A stretch of 64,000 nt of DNA from Gramella sp. AN32 (GCF_023718305.1 NZ_QEYO01000008.1:1-64000), one strand, 5' to 3'; shown: positions 33,911 to 44,368, counted from the stretch's first letter. Translations and numbers: made by a program. The notes: generated by a model not told the origin, from the letters alone.

Positions 33911-36133
33911 TTAATTTTTACTTATAAATATCAAAGCCGTTTCTGTTTTTTCAGCGAGGCTTAGTGCCAGGTTCCCAAATGCTTTCTGATGTTTACCGGC
34001 TTTGCCCAATCCCATTATGACCAAATCATGCCCAGACGCCTGTTTAATTATTTCAGATACTACATCATCATTTGAAATAATATGCACCTCAGTCTTTCCA
34101 GGGATTATACGACCCGCAAAACGTGAAAGTTTCAGTTTATTCTTTTGAAGTGTTTCCCGGGGGGTATTGTGAGGCAGAATTTGGATAAATGTGATTTCCG
34201 GTTGTGAGGCGCGCCACAGGCTGGCAGCAACCCGTGCCCGAAGCGGATCATGACTTTCAAAACCTGCTACCGGAATTAGGATTTTTCTGGCTTCATTTAT
34301 ATTCCAGCCGCTGTAAGGCTGCCGGAAAACAACCACATCTGCTTTAACATGTTTTACCAGTTTTTCAAGATTTTGATTGGTTTGTAAATCATTCAGATCG
34401 CTCAACCCTAACAGCAAACTCTGGCAGTTGTGTATTTGGACAACCCGTTCGATCTCTTCCCATGGATGGTCTGCAATAGTGGTGAGGGTTTCCGGTCTCA
34501 AGCCTGCTTCAAAGGAGGCTTTAAGGGCATATTGTGTAACATCACGGCTTGACAACAATCGTTTCTCAAGGTCATCCTTTTTGGTGCTTGGGATAACGAT
34601 GGAATGAAGCAGGATTCTGCCAATTACCGGAGGTGCCAGTGCATTTGCCAGGAAAACCATGGATTCCGCATTTGCCGGATTAGAAATGGGGAGCAGCACG
34701 AGTGGACTTAACCCCCTTAACCGGACCAGATCCGGATTCAGGGCATGTTCAGACGCTTCAATAGCCCGGGCTTTTTTTACAAAAAAAGATACAAAGAGGA
34801 CGGCACCTATCAAAAGCCATAACAGGGCAATAAAGCCGGCAGCAGGCACCACAATAGCCTGAAAAATTGCCAGGCCTAAACAGGTTATAATTCCCACGAT
34901 GGGAAGGGCAGGAAAAAAAGGCGCTCTATATGTTTCACTCTCTTTATATCCCCTATTTCGCATTAAGATCATGATGAGATGTGCCAGTGCGAAGGTGATC
35001 AAAAAGATCAAACTGGAAGCCGCACCGGCTGCCGCTAGATCTGGCAGGATCAATACTAGAAATGCCACGATTCCACAGGTGACCAATATGGAGGTTACGG
35101 GAGTACCAAATTTTTCATTGATATTTGAAAGGTAATGGTTTAAGGTACGGTCTTTCGCCATGCTCAGGGAGATGCGCGAAGCGGCAAAGAGGTTGGCCTG
35201 TAAAGCTGATAACATTGAAAATATACCCGCTACCAAAACCAGCCAGAACCCAAAGGCTCCCAGGTAGTTTTGTGCCGCGACAGCCAAAACGGTCTCGGGA
35301 TTTTCCCGGCTCATTTCTGTTATTGAATCCCCCGGCAGCACTCCCACGGTGGACATTATAAATAGCAACGGAATATAAACCGCCAGTCCCACGGCAAGTG
35401 TCCCTACCATTGCTTTCGGGATTGTCTTTTCCGGATTTTTGATTTCCCCTGCGGCCGAACCAATTAAATCAAAACCCTGTAGGGCGATAAAAGTATAACC
35501 CATTGCCGCTACCACCCCACTGAAGCCCCCGGAGAAAAAAGGATCTAAGCTCTGGGTAATTTGGCTGAATGGCGTTTGTACAAAAACAGCGAGTCCGCCG
35601 GCAATGAGAATAGCGAATACGGCAAGTTTTCCAATGTTGATAACGGCACCGCCATCACCGGAATTTCTGGTAAGGCTGAAAGTGAAAAAGGCTATGGCAG
35701 CCAGGGCCAGCAAAACCGGAAGCATTCCAAACTCCAGGATTTCGCTGAATTCTCCCAGCGGAATTTGCTGCAGGGCAAACACTGCAAAGGCCCCAAAGCC
35801 AAGTGCATACAAAACGGCCGCTACCAGAGAAGCAAACCAAACAATCCAACCTACCCCAAAAGCTACCTGAAGGGATAGCGCCTTTTTGGCATAAGTATAA
35901 GTGCCGCCCGACTGCGGATTTGCCGAAGCCATTTCGGCAAAACTTAGAGCAGTTATAAAGGCAATCAATCCGTTTAATGCAAAGGCCAGGATGGCGGAAG
36001 GTCCGCTCACCGAAAAGGCCACCCCGGCCAGGGCCAGGATTCCGCCGCCTACCATGGCACCAACGCCAATGCCTAAGGCCCCAAAAAAACCGATGGTACG
36101 TTTGGCTACTGAAGAGGATGGATCTGGATTCAT
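33911..36133 (-). CDS. APC-family amino acid permease with C-terminal universal-stress-like domains
   Basis: 740 residues. Residues about 10-460 have 12 or more hydrophobic segments with the APC start IGFFGALGIGVGAMVGGGIL and FAEMASANPQSGGTYTYAKK (helices 1-2 substrate region), as in CAT-like permeases. Residues about 475-740 are hydrophilic, with two UspA-like segments (LLPISNPANAESMVFLANAL; KILIPVAGFESHDPLRARVA, ending HDLVIMGLGKAGKH). Such fusions are known and may sense nucleotide or stress state. Inner membrane; substrate probably amino acids or amines, not determinable. GC content is visibly higher than in the signalling genes to its left, which may indicate a different history. Confidence 0.88.
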   Translation of the reverse strand: MNPDPSSSVAKRTIGFFGALGIGVGAMVGGGILALAGVAFSVSGPSAILAFALNGLIAFITALSFAEMASANPQSGGTYTYAKKALSLQVAFGVGWIVWFASLVAAVLYALGFGAFAVFALQQIPLGEFSEILEFGMLPVLLALAAIAFFTFSLTRNSGDGGAVINIGKLAVFAILIAGGLAVFVQTPFSQITQSLDPFFSGGFSGVVAAMGYTFIALQGFDLIGSAAGEIKNPEKTIPKAMVGTLAVGLAVYIPLLFIMSTVGVLPGDSITEMSRENPETVLAVAAQNYLGAFGFWLVLVAGIFSMLSALQANLFAASRISLSMAKDRTLNHYLSNINEKFGTPVTSILVTCGIVAFLVLILPDLAAAGAASSLIFLITFALAHLIMILMRNRGYKESETYRAPFFPALPIVGIITCLGLAIFQAIVVPAAGFIALLWLLIGAVLFVSFFVKKARAIEASEHALNPDLVRLRGLSPLVLLPISNPANAESMVFLANALAPPVIGRILLHSIVIPSTKKDDLEKRLLSSRDVTQYALKASFEAGLRPETLTTIADHPWEEIERVVQIHNCQSLLLGLSDLNDLQTNQNLEKLVKHVKADVVVFRQPYSGWNINEARKILIPVAGFESHDPLRARVAASLWRASQPEITFIQILPHNTPRETLQKNKLKLSRFAGRIIPGKTEVHIISNDDVVSEIIKQASGHDLVIMGLGKAGKHQKAFGNLALSLAEKTETALIFISKN

Positions 36134-36268
36134 ATTAGCTCAATATCTGGAAAATAATCAGGAGTTTATTTGGGCTAAATTTAGTCAATACTAGCCCCCC
36201 TGCACCAATAGGAAGAAATTTTTTACGTGCGGATAACTCAAAGTCAGTAAATAGATGATTCGGCCATA

Positions 36269-36661
36269 TTAGAAAACTGTTTTTTTAAGATCCTCCAACA
36301 TTCTTAATACTAAAGGCTTAGTAAGGAATTTCTTTACGAAAGGATATTGAAATGAGCGGTCAATATCTTTTGGATCATTGGAGGAAGTTAGCATGATCAC
36401 CCTACATTGATTTTGAATTGATTCCGAAAATTTCTTGAATTCTTCAAGAAATCCAAACCCATTCATTTCAGGCATCTGGATGTCAAGAAAAATATTATCA
36501 GGAAATTCTTCAGGATTGTTTTTTAATGTTCCTAAAAATTCCAGTGCATCTATGGCAGAATTTTGAACATTAATTTTTTGCGCCATTTTACTTTTGGTGA
36601 TGATATGTTTGGCAATGTAACTGTCAATTTCATTATCATCAATTAATAGGACGTGTTTCAT
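36269..36661 (-). CDS. Single-domain response regulator
   Basis: 130 residues, REC only. LLIDDNEIDSY, acceptor Asp in NIFLDIQMPEMNGFGFLEEF, VIMLTSS and FLTKPL are all present, so it is a functional receiver of the Rcp1-like group. It is encoded 10 nt after the multi-PAS kinase and is its probable cognate partner. No output domain; it probably acts by protein interaction. Confidence 0.9.
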   Translation of the reverse strand: MKHVLLIDDNEIDSYIAKHIITKSKMAQKINVQNSAIDALEFLGTLKNNPEEFPDNIFLDIQMPEMNGFGFLEEFKKFSESIQNQCRVIMLTSSNDPKDIDRSFQYPFVKKFLTKPLVLRMLEDLKKTVF

Positions 36662-36671
36662 AAATGGATTT

Positions 36672-39362
36672 TTAATTAAGTACGGGCAGTTGATTGGGAA
36701 TGCTTACAATAAATCTTGTCCCTTCGCCCAGTTCCGATTCTACCTTAATAGTGCCTTTAAGCTTATCAAGGGTTTCCTTTACAATATACAATCCAAGTCC
36801 AGAACCTTTAGAAACCTTGGTGGCCCTGTAAAACATTTCAAATATTTTTTCCTTATCCTTTGGGCCAATGCCAATACCGTTATCTTTAACACATATAGTG
36901 GCCTTGTCTTTATTATACTTAATTGTAACAGTTACAACTTGATTTACTTTTGAAGGGTCTTTATATTTAAGAGCATTGACGAGGAGGTTGTTCAAAACCA
37001 CAATGATCCTTTTTTTATCTGAAATAAACTTCCTGTCCTGTGATATGTCTCCTTCTAGTTTTATTTCCTTAGCTCCATCTAAGTACTCATGCTTTTTAAG
37101 AATCCCTTGAAATATTTCTTTAAAATTCATTTCTTCAAGTTCTACCTCGGTACGCGCATTGCTTGAATACAGTAATATATCTTCAATAAAATTATCCAGT
37201 TTTAAAATACTTTTTTTCATCATGTCCATCTGTTCCAATTGAATAATATTATCCTGATCCATATCTTCTTTTATCAAATCTGATAGGCCGAGCAATGATT
37301 TTAATGGGGACCTTAAATCGTGCGATGCGCTGTAAACAAAACGGTCCAATTCGTGGTTTGTTTTTTGGAGCTCTTTATTGGTAATGTTCAACTCTTCCGC
37401 GCGTATTTCAGTCTCGTGGTTTTGAAAGGCAAGTTCTTTATTGGCAATTATCAACTCTTCCGCGCGTTTTTGTTTTTCCCCATTTTGAAAAGCAAGTTCT
37501 TTATTTGCAATAATTAACTCCTCGGCTCGTTTTTGTTTTTCCTCGTTTTGAAAAGCAAGTTTTTTATATTGTTCTTTTATCTTCTCACGTATTTCCTTTC
37601 GTTCAGTAATATCAACAATGCTGGCATAGATTGTTGGGGTTTTAGATTCGGGCATGGAGGCAAGGTGCACTTCACACGAAATATTCTTTTTGTTGGCATC
37701 ACAATGCATCCATTCAAAACTTACTCTTTCGCCCTGCATAGCTTTTTCAATATACCTCTTCGCTTTTTCTTCTGAAAGACTGCCATCCGGCTGAAACTTC
37801 GGACTAATGTCTACAGGTCCTTTTTCAATAAACTCTTTTGCGGAATATTTAAACAATTTTATGGCATTTTTATTGACTTTTTCAAATTTGAAAGTTATCA
37901 AATCAAGTACAAGGCTACTTTCAGGGGCATTCGCAAAAAGATTTCGAAACCTGTCTTCGCTTTCGGTCAATTCCTGGGTCCTTACTTCAATTTTTTGTTC
38001 TAATTCAATATTAAATTGTTTGATTTGATCTTCTAATTGTTTTTTTTTCGTAATATCTTCTCTAATCACTAAATACTGATAAGGCTTGCTCTGTTCATTT
38101 AGGAAAGGAACAATGGTGGTATCTACCCAATAAATGGAACAGTCTTTTGCTTTATTTTTTAATTCCCCTTTCCACACATTTCCCCCGGCAATGGTGGTCC
38201 ATAAATCCCTTATAAATTCTTTGGTATGAAATCCTGAATTAATAATTCTGTGATCCTGCCCAATCAATTCCTCACGGCTGTATTTTGAAATTTTGCAGAA
38301 GTTATCATTAACAGATTTAATAATGCCCTTTTGGTCGGTAATAGCCACTATGGCCGATTCGTCCAAAGCGTGTTTATAATCAGAGACTTCTTTAATATTA
38401 AGTTGGAGACTGTCTTCTTTTTGTTTGATTTTCGTAATATCCCAATTGGTTCCTATCATCGTTATGGGCTTACCAACTTTATCACGCTCTATGATTGCAA
38501 GTCTCCGGATATGATGAACAGACTTATCTGGCCAGATAATCCTAAATTCGGTGTTGATATTCTTGTTACCAAGCATAGCCACATTCACATCATCATTGCA
38601 ACGCGCCCTGTCTTCAGGATGAAGTCCCTGCTGCCACAATTCGTATACGTTATCAAATGTTCCGGGCGTAAGACCATAAATATTATACATTTGATCGTCC
38701 CATTTCATTTCATTAGTAACAAGGTCATATTGCCAAATGCCAACCCCTCCCGCTCGAACGGCAAGCGACAGTTTTCTGTTGACTTCAGAAATCTTTGCTT
38801 CACCTTCTTTTACCTCTGAAATATCAATCCAGTTACCTACCATTTCAATAGGTTTTCCTTGCTCATTATATATAAGATGTAACTCATCGCTCATCCAGTG
38901 ATATTCCCCATTCTTATATTTCCAACGATATTCATGCTTGTGGTGACCTTCTGTAAAAAGCTTGGAAAGTCCACTTATAACCCTCTCTTTATCGTCTGGA
39001 TGAATGTTACTTGCCCAAAAATTAGGGTCCTGGATATAATCTTTAGGGGTATAACCTGTAAGTTTATTCACATTTTCACTGATGAAGATTGCCCCATAAG
39101 GTACTTCTGCTTCACAGGTATATGTAATAGTGGTGGTAGATTCGAGTAAAAACCGAAATCGCTTTTCCGAATCAAAAAGAGACTTTTTCTCCCGTTGTGT
39201 AATTTTAAGTTTATCTGTAGTTTCTTGTAGGTTTTCCAGCGTATCCTTGTGTAGGCTAATCTCATTTTCTAATAGTTGGCCTTGATGCTTAAGCTCATTA
39301 TTAGCCATTAAAAGCTGGTCTGTTAGTTCTTTGTTATTTTTAATGGGGAGGTCGTTCTCCAT
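36672..39362 (-). CDS. Multi-PAS sensor histidine kinase with heptad-repeat linker
   Basis: 896 residues, no transmembrane segment. An N-terminal coiled coil is followed by four PAS domains (about 65-190, 195-315, 330-440, 470-590; the first two PAS-fold-3 type with W-rich PAC ends such as MVGNWIDISEVKE). The signalling helix holds three tandem copies of a 21-residue unit (LAFQN..K.KRAEELIIANKE), encoded at about 37384-37570. HisKA has H681 (YSASHDLRSPLKSLL), and HATPase has NLLVNALKYKD, DNGIGIGPKD and GSGLGLYIVKE. Cytoplasmic; signal unknown. It forms a pair with the receiver 10 nt downstream. Confidence 0.92.
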   Translation of the reverse strand: MENDLPIKNNKELTDQLLMANNELKHQGQLLENEISLHKDTLENLQETTDKLKITQREKKSLFDSEKRFRFLLESTTTITYTCEAEVPYGAIFISENVNKLTGYTPKDYIQDPNFWASNIHPDDKERVISGLSKLFTEGHHKHEYRWKYKNGEYHWMSDELHLIYNEQGKPIEMVGNWIDISEVKEGEAKISEVNRKLSLAVRAGGVGIWQYDLVTNEMKWDDQMYNIYGLTPGTFDNVYELWQQGLHPEDRARCNDDVNVAMLGNKNINTEFRIIWPDKSVHHIRRLAIIERDKVGKPITMIGTNWDITKIKQKEDSLQLNIKEVSDYKHALDESAIVAITDQKGIIKSVNDNFCKISKYSREELIGQDHRIINSGFHTKEFIRDLWTTIAGGNVWKGELKNKAKDCSIYWVDTTIVPFLNEQSKPYQYLVIREDITKKKQLEDQIKQFNIELEQKIEVRTQELTESEDRFRNLFANAPESSLVLDLITFKFEKVNKNAIKLFKYSAKEFIEKGPVDISPKFQPDGSLSEEKAKRYIEKAMQGERVSFEWMHCDANKKNISCEVHLASMPESKTPTIYASIVDITERKEIREKIKEQYKKLAFQNEEKQKRAEELIIANKELAFQNGEKQKRAEELIIANKELAFQNHETEIRAEELNITNKELQKTNHELDRFVYSASHDLRSPLKSLLGLSDLIKEDMDQDNIIQLEQMDMMKKSILKLDNFIEDILLYSSNARTEVELEEMNFKEIFQGILKKHEYLDGAKEIKLEGDISQDRKFISDKKRIIVVLNNLLVNALKYKDPSKVNQVVTVTIKYNKDKATICVKDNGIGIGPKDKEKIFEMFYRATKVSKGSGLGLYIVKETLDKLKGTIKVESELGEGTRFIVSIPNQLPVLN

Positions 39363-39717
39363 ATGCTGCAGCCTAATTAGTTTAGATAAAAATTTTATGG
39401 ATTTTCATCTACATTGTATGATTTTAAAACTTTGATCATTTCACTAAAATCTGATTTATAAAAAAATGGTCTTAAACACAAATATCCCTATAAACTTCGG
39501 AAAATCAGATAAATAGAATTTTTTAAATCTATTGAATCATTTTCAATTCCCGGCTGAAAATGTTGATGAGGTATAATAGCTAAAATACTATTTTCTATTT
39601 TAGGTCAATTTAGAACTTAAAAAAGAATCCCTCCAATTTTTCATAGTATTAGTATGATAGACGGAGGGGAAACTCGATATTTTCTGAAAATAATTACAAA
39701 AGAAAAAATAATCCTAC
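39363..39717. other. Gene-free stretch upstream of the PAS kinase
   Basis: 355 bp, AT-rich. It presumably holds the kinase promoter (minus strand), but I see no clear TAnnTTTG element. CCCTCC and GGAGGG words near 39630 and 39663 could pair as a weak hairpin after the desaturase. Confidence 0.4.
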
Positions 39718-40794
39718 TTATTTTCCAAGGGTTTTGAGCATTTTTAAATGGTCACCAAGAGCTTCTACAAAGGTAGATTTTTCATTGTAGGCGATTCCAT
39801 ATTGTAAGGCTATGTCTTTTACAATGGGTGAAATATGGCGATAGTGTACATGACAGATATTTGGAAATAAATGATGTTCAATTTGATAGTTTAGGCCCCC
39901 TATTAACCAAGAAAATAATTTGCTTTTAGGTGAGAAATTAGAAGTCGTTAATAGCTGGTGAACTAACCAGTTGTTTTCAATTTCTCCTTCTTCATTTGAT
40001 GTGGGATATTCTATTCCAGGCATAATATGGGCAACTTGGAACACACAGCTAATCACTAAACCTGTAACAATATGCATACTTAAAAAAGCTAATAAAACTA
40101 AACCAAAAGAAAAGGGTAAGAATACAGCGGGTAAAATAAGGGCATAAGTATAATAGAGTATTTTCCAAAAAATAAGTTTTATTAGGCTATCCCGAAATTC
40201 TGCCTTACTGGGAATCATCCCCATATTCCTATATCTGAAAAGCCTCACAAAATCCTTCATAGTGATCCAGGCGATCGTTGAGATAGAATAAAAAAACCAA
40301 ACATAGATAAACTGAAATTTATGGATTTTATATTTTTTTGCATGAGGTGAAAAACGGAGGAAAAAAGGCATATTAATATCGTCATCAGATTCTTGGATAT
40401 TTGTATACGTATGATGAAGGACATTATGTTGAAGTTTCCAAACAGTCGCGTTCGCACCAATTAAGTTCATCGTATACCCCAGAATTTTATTTAGTTTAGA
40501 ACTCTTAGAATAAGATCCATGAATAGCGTCATGCATGACTCCCATACCTATACCCGCCATACCAAACCCACTTAAAATGTATAAAGTAAAAAGCATTCCT
40601 GTAGAATTGATAATTCCCAAAGAAAGGGTGGTGAGAGGAATGAGAAAGAGCGAAAGCATCAGGGCAGTTTTCAACTTCATACTTATATTAGCATGAGTAG
40701 AAATACCATTGTCTTTAAAGTACCTACGTACTCTTTTTTTTACTTCGTTGGAAAAGTTTTTATCTAGAGATCTAGAAAATTTGGGATGTTGCAA
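39718..40794 (-). CDS. Membrane fatty acid desaturase (acyl-CoA/acyl-lipid, front-end type)
   Basis: 358 residues. Three His boxes typical of membrane di-iron desaturases: HDAIHG (HxxxH), HNVLHHTYTN (HxxxHH) and QIEHHLFPNICH (QxxHH). The Gln in the third box and the spacing match linoleoyl-CoA-like, Delta-5/Delta-6 front-end desaturases; no cytochrome b5 domain is fused, as usual in bacteria. About four to six transmembrane helices around the boxes. It introduces a double bond into membrane acyl chains using O2 and an electron donor encoded elsewhere. Single gene; the position of the double bond is not determinable. Confidence 0.9.
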   Translation of the reverse strand: MQHPKFSRSLDKNFSNEVKKRVRRYFKDNGISTHANISMKLKTALMLSLFLIPLTTLSLGIINSTGMLFTLYILSGFGMAGIGMGVMHDAIHGSYSKSSKLNKILGYTMNLIGANATVWKLQHNVLHHTYTNIQESDDDINMPFFLRFSPHAKKYKIHKFQFIYVWFFYSISTIAWITMKDFVRLFRYRNMGMIPSKAEFRDSLIKLIFWKILYYTYALILPAVFLPFSFGLVLLAFLSMHIVTGLVISCVFQVAHIMPGIEYPTSNEEGEIENNWLVHQLLTTSNFSPKSKLFSWLIGGLNYQIEHHLFPNICHVHYRHISPIVKDIALQYGIAYNEKSTFVEALGDHLKMLKTLGK

Positions 40795-41180
40795 ATAAGA
40801 TAAATTAGAAAAAATTTAGTAAAACGTTACTCGGTCAGAAGGAAATCCTTATAAAACGTACACTACTACCTACTTTCAGTTAATAAAAAACTTTCGATTT
40901 TATGGAAAGTTGTGAACTTTGTTCTTATAATATCGTCCAAAGACCGTGCCTTTAAATATTTCTGCAATGGATTTGAGATAAGGGATGGGTAAGAAGTATC
41001 AAATAATTCCAATACTTTCTAATAAAGTGGCCAACCAACCCATAAGCTTAAAAAACTCGAAATTACATAAAACCTTGGAAATCCTGGTCTCTTAGAACTT
41101 TTAAATTATTCTGCCAACGAGACAAAAAAAGCCAGCTATTTTGCTGACTTTTTATTCAATAAACCGGGACTTAAAATATC
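40795..41180. other. Intergenic region upstream of the desaturase
   Basis: 386 bp. It contains the terminator at 41126-41153 for the gene at 41181; nothing else recognised. Confidence 0.4.
41126..41153 (-). terminator. Rho-independent terminator
   Basis: AAAAAGCCAGC and GCTGACTTTTT (one mismatch) form the stem, loop TATTTT. On the minus strand it ends in a T run 27 nt after the stop of the 111-residue protein gene. Confidence 0.65.
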
Positions 41181-41516
41181 CTAATAAATAATATTATCAA
41201 GGATACGCTCCATGTTACGCTCCATCAATTTATAAATCCTGTCGCTAAAGAAAATTTGCTGCATCTCACTTTTTAACTGATTAATTTCCCTTTGAGAAAA
41301 TTTAAGTACCGCAATGGAGTCCTGGATTTTTTCCAGGCTCTCCTCTTCAGAATCATCTCGAAATTCCCCATAAATTTTCTCGAATTTCTTTTCTTTGAAA
41401 CGGCTTTTAATCATGTTCAATTCCTCTTCGGTTTCTTCGGAATCAACATTTGCACATAGAAGGAGAATATAAATTTGAAGCTCCTTTTTCGACCAGTAAT
41501 CTTTTTTACTTTTCAT
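41181..41516 (-). CDS. Small all-helical hypothetical protein (TerB-like?)
   Basis: 111 residues, rich in Glu and Lys, predicted all-helical, no signal peptide or membrane segment. The start KELQIYILLLCANVDSEETE resembles the first helix and acidic loop of TerB/TerB-like proteins, but the metal-binding residues cannot be confirmed. Single gene with its own terminator, 86 nt upstream of the oxidoreductase stop. Function unknown. Confidence 0.65.
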   Translation of the reverse strand: MKSKKDYWSKKELQIYILLLCANVDSEETEEELNMIKSRFKEKKFEKIYGEFRDDSEEESLEKIQDSIAVLKFSQREINQLKSEMQQIFFSDRIYKLMERNMERILDNIIY

Positions 41517-41602
41517 TTGGTTGTTTTTTAATGTCGCTCACGTAATTGATGAGTAGTAAAAAGGGTCTTTTTTATAGTTTTATTTAATTAAACAATTTGT
41601 TA

Positions 41603-43852
41603 TTAACCTAAAATTTGTTTTGAGGTCATATAGGGTTGATGATAATGTCTTTCCCCGGTGGCCTTATATAATGCGTTTGCCAGAGCTCCCATAATTGGTG
41701 GGAATGGCGGCTCCCCAAGACCGGTAGGATCAATTTTATTTTCTACAAAATAAACCTCGATAGATTTTGGAGCTTCACCATGCCTTATTAATCGATATTT
41801 ATCAAAATTGGTTTGATCTGGAACTCCTTCTTTTAAAGTTAATTCGCTGTACAACGCGTGTCCAACTCCATCTACAATTCCTCCCTGGGCAAGATTTGTT
41901 GCGGCATCTGGATTTACAACAATTCCACAGTCAATTGCACAATGCACTTTTTCAATCACCGGCTGATTATTTTTCATGGTCATTTCCAAAACCTGTGCTA
42001 CATACGAATTATGGCAAAAATAGGCAGCCACTCCCCTATGCGCCCCGGAATCATTTTTAACCCAGTTAGATTTTTCCCTGACCAGTTCTAAAACACCGGC
42101 ATATCTATCCGCTTCATAATCGTTATTTTCACCTACAGGATTCTCTTGAGCTTTTTTCAGCAATTCTAATCTAAATTCTATAGGATCTTTACCTAATTCT
42201 TCAGCTAATTCATCTAAGAAGGATTGCTCGGCACCAGCAATAAAATTAGAGCGCGGTGCTCTAAATGCCCCTACGCTAACATGGGAATCTATCGTCCATT
42301 CTTCAGCTAAATAATTTTCCAATGCCCCGGCAGGGAAACGATTGGCCGCAAGCGGACTTTCAGGAATACCTCCGGCAATTACATGAAAGCCTGTAAGATT
42401 ATTATTGGCATCTAAAGCTGCTTTATAAGTGGCATAATATGCGGGACGGTAGGTTCCCTGAGTCATATCATCTTCCCGGGTGTAAACCAATTTAACCGGA
42501 GCACCCACTTTTTGAGAAATAAGCGCTGCCTCTACAAGGAAGTGGCCATAAAGCCGGCGCCCAAAACCACCGCCCATCCGGGTCATTTGGATATCTACAT
42601 TTTCAAGTGGAATTCCCAGTCTTTTGGAAACACTTTGTTCCATATATTCTGGAGTTTGTACAGGCCCTACCAGCAAAGCCTTGTTATCACTAACATTTGC
42701 AAAGAAATTCATGGGTTCCATAGTGTTATGGGCCAAAAAAGGGCAGGAATAACTTCTCTCTACGATCCTTGCCGCATTTTTAAAAGCTTTTTCAGGATCA
42801 CCATCTTTACGCACTACTTTTGCCCGATCTGAACCAATTTGCTCCATCAACGATTTATGGATTTTGGTAGATTCCAGGCCACCTGTAGAACTAAGATCAG
42901 GAGTTTTATCCAGAATTATTTGTTGCTCTGTGATATGTTTGGACAATTCCCATTCTACTTTTAATTTTTTCTTGGCCTGCATCACTTCCCAGGTAGAATC
43001 ACCGGTAATCACCGCCAGCTTGCTAAATGCGTTTACATCAACCCAACTCTTTTCAAAATCTTCCGGATAGGTTTCAATTTCAAAAACGTCCCGTATTCCC
43101 GGCATTTCTTTAACTTCGGAAGCATCTATAGATTTTAATTTCATTCCAAAAGCAGGCGGGTGTACCATCATGGCATATATCATCCCTTTTTCTTTATAAT
43201 CCAATCCAAAAAGCGGCTTTCCAGTTACTATTTTTTTTCCATCTACATTTTTCCTGGAGGTGCCTATAATTTTAAAATCCTTCGGATCTTTTAATACAAC
43301 TTCTTCCGGAGCTTCAATTTTAGCTGCGGCAGATGCAATTTCACCATACCCCATAGAACGGTTTGAACCCGCATGTATAATTTTGCCTTCGTTGGTGCTT
43401 AATTCCCCAATAGGGACTTCCCATTCCTGGGCTGTCGCCTCCAATAACATACACCTGGCAGTTGCCCCTGCCATTCTTAAGGATTCCCAACCCTGTCTTA
43501 TGGACTGACTTCCCCCGGCAAGCTGACGTGTAAAAATATCAATATTTAAAGGTGCCTGTTCTACGATCACATCATTCCAGTCCACATCCAGTTCTTCAGC
43601 AACGAGCATAGGCATGGACGTTTTAACATTCTGACCAATTTCAGGATTTGGGGACATGATCGTCACCATCCCATTATCAGCAATTTTTAGAAATCCGTTG
43701 ATCTCAAACCACTCTTTGGGCAGGTTCTCCACTTCTTCTTTGCTCATATTACATGAAGCCAGCCAGCTAAATCCTACTACCAGCCCACCACTGGCTAATG
43801 CGGAAGTTTTAATAAATGAACGTCTTCCTATCTTTGTTTTAATGATCTTCAT
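41603..43852 (-). CDS. Xanthine-dehydrogenase family molybdopterin-binding subunit (IorB-like), Tat-exported
   Basis: 749 residues. A Tat signal (GRRSFIKTSALASGGLVVGF, then SWLASC, possibly a lipobox) is followed by the molybdenum-hydroxylase large-subunit domains (FKIIGTSRKNVDGKKIVTGK; GPVQTPEYMEQSV; MTRMGGGFGRRLYGHFLVEA; VGAFRAPRSN; CAIDCGIVVNPDAATNLAQG; GLGEPPFPPIMGALANALY). The length and domain order match isoquinoline 1-oxidoreductase beta-type subunits, which oxidise N-heterocycles or aldehydes in the periplasm. Its partner iron-sulfur subunit is encoded 48 nt upstream. The usual cytochrome c and XdhC-type maturation genes are not nearby. Substrate unknown. Confidence 0.9.
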   Translation of the reverse strand: MKIIKTKIGRRSFIKTSALASGGLVVGFSWLASCNMSKEEVENLPKEWFEINGFLKIADNGMVTIMSPNPEIGQNVKTSMPMLVAEELDVDWNDVIVEQAPLNIDIFTRQLAGGSQSIRQGWESLRMAGATARCMLLEATAQEWEVPIGELSTNEGKIIHAGSNRSMGYGEIASAAAKIEAPEEVVLKDPKDFKIIGTSRKNVDGKKIVTGKPLFGLDYKEKGMIYAMMVHPPAFGMKLKSIDASEVKEMPGIRDVFEIETYPEDFEKSWVDVNAFSKLAVITGDSTWEVMQAKKKLKVEWELSKHITEQQIILDKTPDLSSTGGLESTKIHKSLMEQIGSDRAKVVRKDGDPEKAFKNAARIVERSYSCPFLAHNTMEPMNFFANVSDNKALLVGPVQTPEYMEQSVSKRLGIPLENVDIQMTRMGGGFGRRLYGHFLVEAALISQKVGAPVKLVYTREDDMTQGTYRPAYYATYKAALDANNNLTGFHVIAGGIPESPLAANRFPAGALENYLAEEWTIDSHVSVGAFRAPRSNFIAGAEQSFLDELAEELGKDPIEFRLELLKKAQENPVGENNDYEADRYAGVLELVREKSNWVKNDSGAHRGVAAYFCHNSYVAQVLEMTMKNNQPVIEKVHCAIDCGIVVNPDAATNLAQGGIVDGVGHALYSELTLKEGVPDQTNFDKYRLIRHGEAPKSIEVYFVENKIDPTGLGEPPFPPIMGALANALYKATGERHYHQPYMTSKQILG

Positions 43853-43900
43853 TTTATAAGGTTTTGAATTGAAATGCAGAAGGTTTTTTCTTCTGAAAAG

Positions 43901-44368
43901 TTAAGCAACTGGACTATTTTTTCCGGCAGTTTTGATTGCTTCCTTAATTCTAACATAGGTTCCGCAGCGGCAAATATTACCATTCATAGCCCTGTCTATC
44001 TGATCATCACTGGGATTTGGATTTTTTTTCAACAAAGCTGAAGCACTCATGATCTGTCCTGCCTGGCAATATCCACATTGTGGAACATCATGCTCCAACC
44101 AGGCCTGCTGTATAGGATGATCCCCCTCTTCTGAAAGACCCTCGATAGTGGTGATCTTTTGATCTCCTATAGAAGATATAGGAAGCTGGCAGGATCTTAC
44201 TGCTGTACTTCCCAAATGAACGGTGCAGGCACCACATTGAGCGATTCCACAACCATATTTTGTACCTACTAAATTTAGGTGGTCCCTTAAGATCCAGAGC
44301 ATTGGAGTTGTTGGATCAACGTCCAATTCTTTTTGCTCTCCGTTTACATTTATTTTAAAATTTGCCAT
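43901..44368 (-). CDS. (2Fe-2S) subunit of a molybdenum hydroxylase (IorA-like)
   Basis: 155 residues, typical length. The plant-type ferredoxin domain has cluster Cys in [20 protein letters not shown] and a following SCQ. The C-terminal [2Fe-2S] helical domain has Cys in [18 protein letters not shown] and [11 protein letters not shown]. It carries electrons from the molybdopterin site to an external acceptor. No signal peptide; it probably travels with the Tat-bearing large subunit by hitchhiking. First gene of a two-gene operon. Confidence 0.92.
   Translation of the reverse strand: MANFKINVNGEQKELDVDPTTPMLWILRDHLNLVGTKYGCGIAQCGACTVHLGSTAVRSCQLPISSIGDQKITTIEGLSEEGDHPIQQAWLEHDVPQCGYCQAGQIMSASALLKKNPNPSDDQIDRAMNGNICRCGTYVRIKEAIKTAGKNSPVA

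Noticed and set aside
33911-36133. Truncated or broken permease plus separate stress protein
   Set aside because: The frame is continuous through the transmembrane part and the universal-stress-like tail; such fusions are normal in this family.
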